A stretch of DNA of 10,903 nt from an uncultured Methylococcaceae bacterium (lineage in GTDB: Bacteria > Pseudomonadota > Gammaproteobacteria > Methylococcales > Methylococcaceae), in NCBI GenBank assembly GCA_903910005.1, contig CAIVXW010000460.1, positions 1 to 10,903 of the forward strand. The letters are read 5' to 3'. The notes beneath the pieces are model-generated. The model was not told the origin of the DNA. It worked only from the letters and a program-made list of their open reading frames with translations, and ran no database searches. Positions within the stretch are counted from its first letter, which is position 1; every line of letters starts with the position of its first letter. Position numbers and translations under genes: made by a program. Of this stretch, positions 1 through 7,165 are shown piece after piece.

Positions 1-162
1 GGTGCTTGATCCGATGCTTTCGATGGTCGCCACCCGACGCAGTGCCGAAAGTCGCTCGGGCGCGAGCGTTCCCAAGGCCCGCCATGCGCCTTTGAATTCG
101 TCGATCCGGGCAATCAGGCTAAGGATCTCGGGGGTGATCTGGAGGGTGTCTGAACGTGGCAT
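1..162 (-). CDS. Fic family protein, N-terminal fragment (partial, runs off left edge)
   Basis: Reading the minus strand from the ATG at 162 gives 54 codons without a stop, to the window edge. The peptide contains LSLIARIDEFKGAWRALG (residues 15-32) and LRRVATIESIGSST (residues 41-54). From knowledge of the family, this is the usual N-terminal helix and the start of the GSS(T)-x-x-EG motif found in Fic proteins with a Fic_N/DUF4172-like leader. The catalytic HPFxxGNGR motif would lie beyond the window, so activity cannot be judged. Fic enzymes generally transfer AMP or a related nucleotide moiety onto target proteins. No good Shine-Dalgarno precedes the ATG, but it is the first start that preserves the family-like N-terminus. 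The gene is transcribed away from the cmr operon. Family assignment is confident; the biological role (toxin, regulator) is not known from this fragment. Confidence 0.82.
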   Translation of the reverse strand, partial: MPRSDTLQITPEILSLIARIDEFKGAWRALGTLAPERLSALRRVATIESIGSST

Positions 163-173
163 GCAACCGATAC

Positions 174-193
174 TACACCCATTTACACCCATT
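174..193. repeat. Tandem 10-bp direct repeat upstream of the Fic gene
   Basis: TACACCCATT occurs twice back to back (174-183 and 184-193), 12 bp upstream of the Fic start on the minus strand, where it reads AATGGGTGTA twice. The placement at the probable promoter suggests a tandem operator or binding site, for example for an antitoxin-like regulator. That role is inference; the repeat itself is exact. Confidence 0.5.
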
Positions 194-282
194 TTGAAGC
201 CGTGCAGCCTCTATATCCGCCATTACCGCCCCCCTTACCCGGAAGTGGCATAATAAAAATAACCGCTATACTCCCCCCAACG

Positions 283-370
283 ACCACCCCGCCCTTCGGC
301 CACCCCTCCTCCGGAGGGGAATTAAAACCACCCCGCCCTTCGGGCACCCCTCCAGGGGAGGGGAATTAAA
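283..370. repeat. Two tandem 44-bp GC-rich intergenic repeats with hairpins
   Basis: Unit 1 (283-326) and unit 2 (327-370) abut and match at 40 of 44 positions. Each starts ACCACCCCGCCCTTCGG and ends GGGGAATTAAA. Each can fold: unit 1 has CCCCTCC-tcc-GGAGGGG (7-bp stem), unit 2 has CCCCTC...GAGGGG (6-bp stem) and GCCC-ttc-GGGC. Similar GC-rich hairpin repeats are widespread in intergenic regions of many bacteria. They separate the divergent Fic gene and cmr operon. No gene is supported here; the short reading frames across it are low complexity. Confidence 0.75.
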
Positions 371-426
371 ACCAACCGACACCATCGCGGCTACCAGCCC
401 CAAATGGTTCAGGCGATTACCCTGGC

Positions 427-455
427 TCTGACACAAGCTTGTCAGACATTTTTTT
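427..455 (+). terminator. Palindrome followed by T-tract (terminator-like or operator)
   Basis: TCTGACA (427-433) pairs with TGTCAGA (440-446) around a 6-nt loop, and a run of seven T (449-455) follows after two bases, the form of a rho-independent terminator on the + strand. The stem is short and only moderately GC-rich, and no + strand gene is seen upstream, so an operator role is equally possible. A further TGACA half-site at 458-462 continues the pattern TGACA / TGTCA / TGACA around the candidate cmr promoter. Confidence 0.35.
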
Positions 456-476
456 ACTGACATTATGATTTATACT
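439..476 (+). promoter_or_regulatory. Candidate promoter of the cmr operon
   Basis: TTGTCA (439-444) matches five of six bases of the sigma-70 -35 consensus. CATTAT (461-466), 16 bp downstream, is a modest -10 box. TATACT (471-476) is a better -10 by sequence but lies too far from that -35. The surrounding stretch 447-476 is the most AT-rich part of the intergenic region and precedes cmr1 by about 90 bp. The assignment rests on position and weak consensus only. Confidence 0.35.
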
Positions 477-495
477 TACCCCGGTAAGACCCTGT

Positions 496-516
496 CCCTG
501 GATGGGTCATCCAGGG
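496..516. promoter_or_regulatory. Perfect 9-bp inverted repeat in the cmr leader
   Basis: CCCTGGATG (496-504) and CATCCAGGG (508-516) are perfect reverse complements separated by GGT. The element lies between the candidate promoter and the cmr1 ribosome binding site, so in RNA it would be a stable leader hairpin; in DNA it could be an operator. An in-frame ATG at 502 lies inside it but has no Shine-Dalgarno and adds 20 non-conserved residues, so it is not taken as the cmr1 start. Confidence 0.5.
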
Positions 517-561
517 TGTGGCAACCGCCTGAATTCAAGCACAGCAACAAGGATTTCTGAC

Positions 562-1623
562 ATGATGCAACAACGAGAATACACCGTGCGTTTCACCACG
601 CCCGCGTTCCCGGGTAATGCCGAGCAATCCGGCCAGTGGCGCACCCCGCCGTTCAAGGCCCTGCTCCGACAATGGTGGCGAATCGCCCGGGCCGCCAGCA
701 AACAATTTAATGTTAACGTAACGGAAATGCGGCAAGCCGAAGGTCTGCTGTTCGGCAATGCCTGGCTGGAAAACGACTTCCGCAAAAGCCGGGTATTGCT
801 GCGGCTGGATCGGTGGGATGAGGGAAGGCTGAGACAATGGCCGGATGCCAAATCACCCGGCGGCAATCTGACGGTTCACCATCCCGAAGCGGGACGACAC
901 GGGAACAACGGTGGCCCGGTCAACGCCAGCCTGTATCTGGGCTATGGCCCGCTGCATTATCAGGGCGGAAATACCCGGCTCAAGGCCAATGCCGCCATTC
1001 AAGCCGGAGAAACCGCCCAACTATCCATCGCCGTACCGGAGAATGATGCCGCGCTGATCTGGCAGGCCCTCTGGTTGATGGATCGTTACGGCAGCCTCGG
1101 TGGCCGTAGCCGCAATGGCTGGGGTTCTTTCGCGCTGACAGAAGCAAACGGCCAGACCATCACACCGCCCGATATCCTCCGTCCCTGGGAACAAGCCCTG
1201 ACGCTGGATTGGCCACATGCCATAGGCAGGGATCAAAACCGTCCCCTGATCTGGCAAACCGGGCCTCATGCCGACTGGCAGACCCTGATGCAGACTTTGG
1301 CTCGCATCAAGATCGGTTTGCGGACACAGTTCCGATTCCATGGTGGTAATGTGGCAAACCCCGAGAATCGCCATTGGTTGAGCTACCCGGTGACGAATCA
1401 CAGGGTCAATGCCTGGGGAAATAACGCCCGCCTTCCCAACAGTCTGCGTTTCAAGGTCAGGCCCGCCCCGACCGGTCAGGGTCTGGTCGGAGTGATTTTT
1501 CATGTCCCTTGCCAACCGCCAGCCCGTTTTAATCCCGATCAACAAGCCATCAAGAGGGTCTGGAACACGGTACACGCCTTCCTCGATCAACCCGCCCAAA
1601 ACCTGACCCGCATTAAGGAGTAA
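562..1623 (+). CDS. cmr1: Type III-B CRISPR RAMP protein Cmr1
   Basis: A 353-residue RAMP-superfamily subunit of the Cmr effector complex. In characterised Cmr complexes Cmr1 sits at the head of the filament near the 3' end of the crRNA and helps capture target RNA. The N-terminus shows the family signature TTPAFPGNA (residues 12-20), WRTPPFKALLRQWWR (26-40) and LLFGNAW (62-68). A glycine-rich RAMP loop YGSLGGRSRNGWGSF follows (about 176-190), and a second RAMP half follows that. The start at 562 is chosen because AAGGA (549-553) lies 8 nt upstream and the family N-terminus begins there; a second ATG follows at once at 565. First gene of the cmr operon, ending 4 bp before cmr2. A GATATC site, the predicted target of the downstream R-M system, lies in this gene at 1171-1176. 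Family assignment is confident. Confidence 0.95.
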   Translation: MMQQREYTVRFTTPAFPGNAEQSGQWRTPPFKALLRQWWRIARAASKQFNVNVTEMRQAEGLLFGNAWLENDFRKSRVLLRLDRWDEGRLRQWPDAKSPGGNLTVHHPEAGRHGNNGGPVNASLYLGYGPLHYQGGNTRLKANAAIQAGETAQLSIAVPENDAALIWQALWLMDRYGSLGGRSRNGWGSFALTEANGQTITPPDILRPWEQALTLDWPHAIGRDQNRPLIWQTGPHADWQTLMQTLARIKIGLRTQFRFHGGNVANPENRHWLSYPVTNHRVNAWGNNARLPNSLRFKVRPAPTGQGLVGVIFHVPCQPPARFNPDQQAIKRVWNTVHAFLDQPAQNLTRIKE

Positions 1624-1627
1624 GCAG

Positions 1628-4600
1628 ATGAATGACACGCTACTGTGGCAAACCAAACTGGCGGCCCGCATTCACGATCCGGCTGAGAAAGCCCTGGTGT
1701 TGTTGCGAGACCCGGAGGGACATGAAAATGGCACCAGCCGGGCACTCACCCGGCTGCTCGGGCTGACCGAACCCGGCACCACCGATACCCTCGACCCCGA
1801 TAACGACGCAGTGCTGACGCGGGTACTGTTCAAAAAAGGCCTGCCGCTGTCGATTTATCACCATATCCAGCGGGCTGACTGGTGGGCAGCCGCTGCGGAT
1901 CGGCCGCAATGGCCGATGGAAGAAACCTCCGTAAAAACCCGCCAGGGTACCAAAACCCTCAAAATTGCCAACTGGGCACAGGTACGCTGGACGCAACAGC
2001 CGGTGCTGATTCACCCCCTGACCGGCCAGCAGTTCAGTCTCGGCAGCCTCCGCGATACCGACCTCGACGACATCAAAACCCGCAGTTTTGACCATTTCTC
2101 CAGCCTGCTCCAGCAACTCCAGCCCCCCAATACCGACACCACAACGCCCGAGTATTACCGCAAAGTCCTGCTGACCTACTGGCGGTTCGGCCCGGAACTT
2201 AGGGAAGAACAGGACAACGGTACACTGGGACATCTGTGGCGATTGTTGCCGGCCGATACCCGCATTCCCGATCATTCCATCTGGGATCATCTTGATCTGA
2301 CCTCGGCCTTTGCCGGGGCGTTTGCTGCGGATCCGAACGGCGAGGCGGCCTTGCTGGCCCTCTCCATCGGCCCGGTGCAGGGCTTCATCGCAGCGGCCCG
2401 TTCCACCTCTGATCTGTGGGCCGGTTCCCATCTGCTGTCACGGCTGGCCTTTGAAACCATGAAACCGGTATGCGAGCAATTCGGCCCGGATGCCATTTTG
2501 TTCCCGCGTCTGCGCGGCATTCCCGAAGTTGATCTGTGGCTCAGGGATGACATGAAATTGCCCGAAAAACTGTTTGCATCCTGCGAATGGAACCGGGGCG
2601 GCACTGATGCCAATCCGCTGTTTTCAGCGGCCCTGCCCAATCGCTTCGTGGCAGTGGTGCCGGCCAGCCGGGCACGGCAGATTGCCGAAGAGGTGACGCA
2701 GCGGGTACGGGACTGGTTGCAGACGCTGGGCAAGACGGTGGTGGATCGACTACTGGCAACGGCGGGCCTGAGCCAACCGGGGGAGCAGCACTGCCACCGG
2801 CAAATGCGCGAACAACTGGAAGGCTTCCCCGAAGTGCATTGGGCCATCGTACCGTTCTCGCTGATCAAGCCCCGTGATGAGGCCCGTCAGACCGATCTCG
2901 ACCTCAGCGGCCTGACCTCGGCCATGGCCCCATTCTTCGGTGCCGACGCTGGCAAGCCCTGCGGTTTTCTGGCTGAACCCGCCTGGCAGGTGCTGAGTCA
3001 GGGGCTGAACTGGAACGATAACACCACCTTCTTTGCCCCCAATCCCGGTGTCCTCTACCCGGCGGTGTATGACCTGGCGGAACGGGTGATGGCAGCCGCC
3101 AAGGCCGCCCGTCCCTTCGCCCAAAACGCGCAACACGGCTGGCGTTGTTCCCTCACCGGAGAAACCGCGTGGCTGACCACCGACCCGCAACAACTCACAA
3201 AATCCTACCGCAATCAGCCCGACACGCTGTGGGCCAAGGTGGCAGACCGTAAACCCTCCTGGGCCAAAAAAGGCGAACACCTCGGAGCCTTGCCCGCCAT
3301 CAAACGGTTGTGGCCGACCCTGTTTGCCGAGCAGGTGGGACGGGCCACCGGCAGCCGCATCGAACGCTTTGTGGTCTCCACCCACACCATGGCCCTGGCC
3401 CATCAACTGGATCAATGGCTGAGAAAGGGCGGACTGACCGAGCCAGGGTTCACCTTCATGGCGCAGCAATATCGGCCTGAAACCGTGGCCCTGCCGCGCA
3501 AACTGATGCTGTCACACCGCAATAATCAGGCTCTGGCCGATGCCTGGCGCATACCCGGATTGCTGGAACTGGCCGCCGCTGAAGGCATCACTGCCGCAGA
3601 AAGTGCCAGCATCCAGCGGCAGGTACGCCAAACCCTGAGCCAGGGCCAGCCACGGGCCATTCGCCTGGAAACCTACTACGGCCTCATCATGCTGGACGGT
3701 GACCGCATGGGTGCCATTCTGTCGGGCGATGAGGCAACCGCCATTTCCTTCCGGGACAGTTTTCATCCCCGGGTGCAAGAGGGTTTCGATCAACACGCCG
3801 CCCGGCAGGCTTTGATTCGTCGCTACGGCCAGCAAAAGCGGCCCATTTCCCCCAACCGCCATCTGGCGGTGTCCGCTGCCCTCAACGACTTCTCCCAGAC
3901 CGTGGTGCGCCATGTCGTCGAACAGGAACATCTGGGGCGGGTGATTTATGCCGGTGGCGATGATGTGCTGGCCATGCTGCCGGTAGCCGATCTGCTGCCG
4001 GCCATGCAACGGCTACGTCATGCCTACAGCGGCAGCGTGCCGGAAGATGAATCCGTGGACTGGGGGGAATTACGCAAGAAAAACACCCTGGTGTGCAAAA
4101 ACGGCTTTGCCTGGCTGAACGGTCGGCTGATGCGGATGATGGGTGAAAACGCTACCGCCTCCTGTGGTGCCGTGATTGCCCATTATCAGGCTCCGCTCGG
4201 GGCCGTAATGCGCGAACTGCGGGCCGCCGAAAAACGCGCTAAAACCGAGGGCGACCGCAATGCCTTTTCCATCACCGTCATCAAGCGATCCGGCGGCGCA
4301 CTCCGGCTCACTGAAAAATGGGGCGAGCCGGTGACACTGCTGGCTGATTTACGCAAATTCCTGATGAGTGACGACACCTCGCGCCGGGCGGTTTACCACA
4401 GCCTGGAATGGCTGACGGATCTGCCTGACCCTAAAAACCAGCCCGACATGCTGGAGGCACTGCTGGCTTACCAGCTCCGGTGCCAAAGCGATGGCCACAC
4501 CCAACGTCAGGCCCCCGGACTGGCGCAACGGCTGGCCCGGCTGGCAGCCGCCCAACCCCAAAACGGCCTGAAGTGGCTGGAAAATTTCCTGACCGTGGCC

Positions 4601-4642
4601 GAATTTCTGGCGCGTGAAACCCGAACCGGAGGTGACGCATGA
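1628..4642 (+). CDS. cmr2: Type III-B CRISPR large subunit Cmr2 (Cas10)
   Basis: A 1004-residue Cas10 protein, the signalling subunit of the Cmr complex. The N-terminus has an HD dipeptide in ARIHDPAEKAL (H16-D17), where Cas10 proteins carry an HD nuclease domain; other HD-domain ligands are not obvious. The first palm region has SIGPVQGFIAAARS (246-259) followed by DLWAGSHLLSRL, a Cmr2 hallmark. The second palm has LDGDRMG (D690, D692) and the catalytic YAGGDDVLA with GGDD at 776-779. From known Cas10 biochemistry, intact GGDD predicts conversion of ATP to cyclic oligoadenylates once target RNA binds. A putative zinc knuckle reads CSLTGE (C507), with threonine where a second cysteine is often found. 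Start ATG 1628 is preceded by GGAG (1617-1620). The 3' end overlaps cmr3 by 4 bp (ATGA), implying translational coupling. No frameshift or key-residue loss is seen in the palm. Confidence 0.96.
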   Translation: MNDTLLWQTKLAARIHDPAEKALVLLRDPEGHENGTSRALTRLLGLTEPGTTDTLDPDNDAVLTRVLFKKGLPLSIYHHIQRADWWAAAADRPQWPMEETSVKTRQGTKTLKIANWAQVRWTQQPVLIHPLTGQQFSLGSLRDTDLDDIKTRSFDHFSSLLQQLQPPNTDTTTPEYYRKVLLTYWRFGPELREEQDNGTLGHLWRLLPADTRIPDHSIWDHLDLTSAFAGAFAADPNGEAALLALSIGPVQGFIAAARSTSDLWAGSHLLSRLAFETMKPVCEQFGPDAILFPRLRGIPEVDLWLRDDMKLPEKLFASCEWNRGGTDANPLFSAALPNRFVAVVPASRARQIAEEVTQRVRDWLQTLGKTVVDRLLATAGLSQPGEQHCHRQMREQLEGFPEVHWAIVPFSLIKPRDEARQTDLDLSGLTSAMAPFFGADAGKPCGFLAEPAWQVLSQGLNWNDNTTFFAPNPGVLYPAVYDLAERVMAAAKAARPFAQNAQHGWRCSLTGETAWLTTDPQQLTKSYRNQPDTLWAKVADRKPSWAKKGEHLGALPAIKRLWPTLFAEQVGRATGSRIERFVVSTHTMALAHQLDQWLRKGGLTEPGFTFMAQQYRPETVALPRKLMLSHRNNQALADAWRIPGLLELAAAEGITAAESASIQRQVRQTLSQGQPRAIRLETYYGLIMLDGDRMGAILSGDEATAISFRDSFHPRVQEGFDQHAARQALIRRYGQQKRPISPNRHLAVSAALNDFSQTVVRHVVEQEHLGRVIYAGGDDVLAMLPVADLLPAMQRLRHAYSGSVPEDESVDWGELRKKNTLVCKNGFAWLNGRLMRMMGENATASCGAVIAHYQAPLGAVMRELRAAEKRAKTEGDRNAFSITVIKRSGGALRLTEKWGEPVTLLADLRKFLMSDDTSRRAVYHSLEWLTDLPDPKNQPDMLEALLAYQLRCQSDGHTQRQAPGLAQRLARLAAAQPQNGLKWLENFLTVAEFLARETRTGGDA

Positions 4643-5850
4643 CCGCATACCGTTTTCTGCAACCCGTGGATGTGTTGTTTTTGCGCGGCAACAAGCTGTT
4701 CGGCGACCCCGGCAGTTTTGGTGAATCACTGGTACCGCCCTGGCCTTCGGTAGTCGCCGGTGCCTTGCGCTCGCGCATGCTGGCCGATGCGGCCATTGAT
4801 CTGCCCGCCTTTGCCAGGGGCAAGGTTCAGCATCCCCAACTGGGAACACCCGAATCTCCCGGCTCGTTTACCGTCACCGGTTTTCATCTGGCCCGGCGTG
4901 CGGCGAGTGGTGACTGTGAACCCCTGATGCCGCTCCCGGCTGATCTCGTGGTCAGCGAAGGTGACGATGACACCCTGACGGTGCGCGGGCTGGCCCCGCT
5001 TGATCTCGATGCCCGAGGGCTGATGTCATCGGCCTCCCTGCCTTTGCTACCGGTGCTGGCTGAAGAGACCCGCAGCAAACCGGCCAGCGGTTACTGGCTG
5101 ACCGCCGACGGCTGGGCCGCATACTGCGCCGGACAGGCCATTACACCGGCAACCGGGCTGGTTCATTCACGCCAGCTCTGGAGCCTGGATGCACGGGTGG
5201 GCGTGGGGCTGGATGCCGGTACCCGCAGTGTGGCGGACGGTCGGTTGTTCTCGGTACAGGCCGTCGCCATGACCCAACGGCAAGGTGCCAGTGATTTCGA
5301 TACCGGCTTTCTGGTCAGCGTAGACGGGGCCGACCTGCCGACAGAAGGCCTGTTGCGTCTGGGAGGCGATGGCCGGGCGGTGAGTATTCATGCCGTGCCC
5401 AACCCACCCGCAACAGCCACGCACGCAGACACAATGCTGGCACAGCAGCGTTGCCGTCTGGTGCTGACCAGCCCCGGCCTGTTCCAGGCCGAAGGTCAGG
5501 GCTGGCTGCCGGTCGGCACCACCCGTGCTACCGATGGCTCGTATCGCTTCGACCTGCACGGCGTCACAGGCCGTCTGGTCGCAGCGGCCATTCCCAGGGC
5601 GGAGGTCATCTCCGGCTGGGATCTGGCCCGCTGGCAGCCCAAGCCCGCGCTGAAAGCCGTACCCACCGGCAGTGTCTACTGGCTGGACGCACTCGAAGCC
5701 AGCCCCGAAGCCCTGCAAACCCTGACCGCTTCCGGCTTATGGGCTGACCCACTCTCGCCGGATTCCCGACGGGCCGAGGGCTACAACCGGCTGGTCATCG
5801 CGCCGTGGCAAGCAGTCCCGTGGCGCGGCCATCCTGGCCGCGTGACGTGA
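4639..5850 (+). CDS. cmr3: Type III-B CRISPR RAMP protein Cmr3
   Basis: A 403-residue Cmr3, the RAMP subunit that in characterised complexes pairs with Cmr2 and recognises the 5' tag of the crRNA. The N-terminus carries the family pattern PVDVLFLRGNKLFG (residues 9-22) and ESLVPPWPSVVAGALRSR (29-46), and RRAEGYNRLVIAPW lies near the C-terminus. The start overlaps the cmr2 stop as ATGA and has a strong GGAGGTGA (4628-4635). Family members typically end close to the APW-type segment. Here about 14 more residues (AVPWRGHPGRVT at the end) are encoded by a hairpin repeat at 5824-5872, so the native C-terminus was probably altered when that repeat arrived. The 57-bp gap to cmr4 is the only loose junction between consecutive intact cmr genes. 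Confidence 0.94.
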   Translation: MTAYRFLQPVDVLFLRGNKLFGDPGSFGESLVPPWPSVVAGALRSRMLADAAIDLPAFARGKVQHPQLGTPESPGSFTVTGFHLARRAASGDCEPLMPLPADLVVSEGDDDTLTVRGLAPLDLDARGLMSSASLPLLPVLAEETRSKPASGYWLTADGWAAYCAGQAITPATGLVHSRQLWSLDARVGVGLDAGTRSVADGRLFSVQAVAMTQRQGASDFDTGFLVSVDGADLPTEGLLRLGGDGRAVSIHAVPNPPATATHADTMLAQQRCRLVLTSPGLFQAEGQGWLPVGTTRATDGSYRFDLHGVTGRLVAAAIPRAEVISGWDLARWQPKPALKAVPTGSVYWLDALEASPEALQTLTASGLWADPLSPDSRRAEGYNRLVIAPWQAVPWRGHPGRVT

Positions 5851-5872
5851 CAGGGGAGACACCCGCGCTCCC
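5824..5872. repeat. Double-hairpin element at the cmr3/cmr4 junction
   Basis: CGCGGCCA (5824-5831) and TGGCCGCG (5835-5842) form a perfect 8-bp stem with loop TCC. GGGAG (5854-5858) and CTCCC (5868-5872) form a second stem. The element covers the last codons of cmr3 and most of the intergenic gap. It resembles dispersed GC-rich palindromic repeats of proteobacterial genomes, and it may also act as a processing or stabilising RNA structure between cmr3 and cmr4. Its mobile origin is inference from the disrupted operon spacing. Confidence 0.5.
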
Positions 5873-5907
5873 GGCTTTCATATCCATCTCATACAGGAAG
5901 CTCACTC

Positions 5908-6795
5908 ATGTTTCAAAAGCAAGCTGTCGTTTTTCTCTATGCCGTCAGCCCCGTGCATCTGGGCGCGGGCCAAGCCGTCGGTGTCATCGACAACCCCATA
6001 CAACGGGAACGCCATACCGGTCACCCCTGCTTTGCCGGTTCCGGCATCAAGGGCGCGGTGCGGCATGGCTTTGAAGCCATCGGCGGTGACAAAACCCTGA
6101 TCGACCGGCTGTTTGGCCCGGATGCTGCCACCAGCGACCTGCACGCCGGGGCCATCAGTTTCGGTGACGCCCAACTGGTGGCACTGCCCATTCGCTCGCT
6201 CAAACAGGGCTATGTCTACGCCACCTGCCCGCACGCCCTGTCCCGCGCCCGCCGCTTGCTGACCCTCACCGGCAATCCGGTGGACTGGCCTGCATTGCCG
6301 GACATTGGCGAAGGTCACTGCCTGATCGCCAATCCGGCTTTACTGTCGGGGGACAAACTGCACCTGGAGGCATTTGAGTATCAGGTTCAGGTTTCGCCCA
6401 ATCTGCCCACCGTATCGGAAAACCTGGCCGATCTGGCCCTGGCTCCCGGCTTCTTCCACGACAAATTCAAGATTGATCTGGTGGTGCTGTCGGATACCGA
6501 CTTCAGCTACTTTTCCCAACACGCCATGCTGGTGGAACCCCATGTTTGCATTAATGCTGAAACCGGCACCGCGAAAGAGGGTGGCCTGTTCTACACCGAA
6601 AACCTGCCGCCGGAATCGCTGCTGATCGCCCCCCTGATGGCCAGCCAGACCCGAACGGGCAAGACGGATGAGCGCATGGATGCGGAAAAAGTGATGGAAA
6701 AAGTCAAAAACGTCCTCGACGGCACGTTGCTGCAAATGGGCGGCGATGCCAGCACCGGTCGCGGACTGGTACTGGCCAAAGTGGCAGGAGGTTGA
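5908..6795 (+). CDS. cmr4: Type III-B CRISPR RAMP protein Cmr4, target-RNA nuclease backbone subunit
   Basis: A 295-residue RAMP protein of normal Cmr4 length. Several copies form the helical backbone along the crRNA, and each cuts bound target RNA, giving cleavages at 6-nt intervals. Visible motifs: YAVSPVHLGAGQAVG (11-25), IDNPIQRERHTGHP (27-40), GSGIKGAVR (44-52), and a C-terminal glycine-rich LQMGGDASTGRGL (about 275-287). D28 in the IDNPIQRE segment corresponds to the catalytic aspartate known from Cmr4 family members (D26 in Pyrococcus), so RNA cleavage is predicted intact. Start ATG 5908 has AGGAAG (5895-5900) 7 nt upstream. The stop is 2 bp before the cmr5 ATG. Confidence 0.96.
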   Translation: MFQKQAVVFLYAVSPVHLGAGQAVGVIDNPIQRERHTGHPCFAGSGIKGAVRHGFEAIGGDKTLIDRLFGPDAATSDLHAGAISFGDAQLVALPIRSLKQGYVYATCPHALSRARRLLTLTGNPVDWPALPDIGEGHCLIANPALLSGDKLHLEAFEYQVQVSPNLPTVSENLADLALAPGFFHDKFKIDLVVLSDTDFSYFSQHAMLVEPHVCINAETGTAKEGGLFYTENLPPESLLIAPLMASQTRTGKTDERMDAEKVMEKVKNVLDGTLLQMGGDASTGRGLVLAKVAGG

Positions 6796-6797
6796 AC

Positions 6798-7151
6798 ATG
6801 GCCACACTGGAACAACAACGCGCCCTGGATGCCTGGGAAAAATGTGAACAGTACGGAGATGCCCATGTAATTGTCGCCAAGGGTTTGCCGGCCCTCATCA
6901 TGAACAGCGGGCTGATGCAGGTATTGGCGTTTTGTCACGACAAAGGGGGCGCGAACGAAGCCGTGGCCACACACCTGCGTTGCTGGCTCAATGATCGCTT
7001 CAAATTCAGCAACACCACCGGCGATCCCGGTTTTGAATCGACGATGCAGACCCTGATGAACGCCAAACCAGCCGACTACCAGGCCATGACCACCGAAGCC
7101 TTTGCCTGGCTGCGCTGGATGCGGCAAATGGCCGCAGCCCGTGTCAATTGA
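6798..7151 (+). CDS. cmr5: Type III-B CRISPR small subunit Cmr5
   Basis: A 117-residue alpha-helical protein. Cmr5 subunits stack to form the minor filament of the Cmr complex beside Cmr4 and help hold target RNA. The segment AKGLPALIMNSGLMQVLAF (27-45), followed by a lysine-containing turn, matches the family pattern of a K-LP-I--NGL-Q-LAF type. An upstream in-frame TTG at 6792 overlaps the Shine-Dalgarno AGGAGG (6786-6791). The ATG at 6798, with a 6-nt spacing, is therefore the likely start. It lies in the usual place between cmr4 and cmr6. Confidence 0.93.
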   Translation: MATLEQQRALDAWEKCEQYGDAHVIVAKGLPALIMNSGLMQVLAFCHDKGGANEAVATHLRCWLNDRFKFSNTTGDPGFESTMQTLMNAKPADYQAMTTEAFAWLRWMRQMAAARVN

Positions 7152-7165
7152 CCGAGGAGAATACT

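Noticed and set aside
2..253. Plus-strand 83-codon frame at the left edge
   Set aside because: It is the antisense shadow of the Fic-family coding sequence, which has a clear family match.
283..370. CRISPR array
   Set aside because: The two 44-bp units abut without spacers, so this is a tandem hairpin repeat and not an array; no array is seen elsewhere in the window.
266..463. 65-codon minus-strand reading frame upstream of cmr1
   Set aside because: It crosses the two 44-bp hairpin repeats, is low complexity and has no family resemblance.
502..561. In-frame upstream start for Cmr1 at 502
   Set aside because: No Shine-Dalgarno, lies inside a perfect inverted repeat, and adds 20 non-conserved residues; the ATG at 562 has AAGGA at good spacing.
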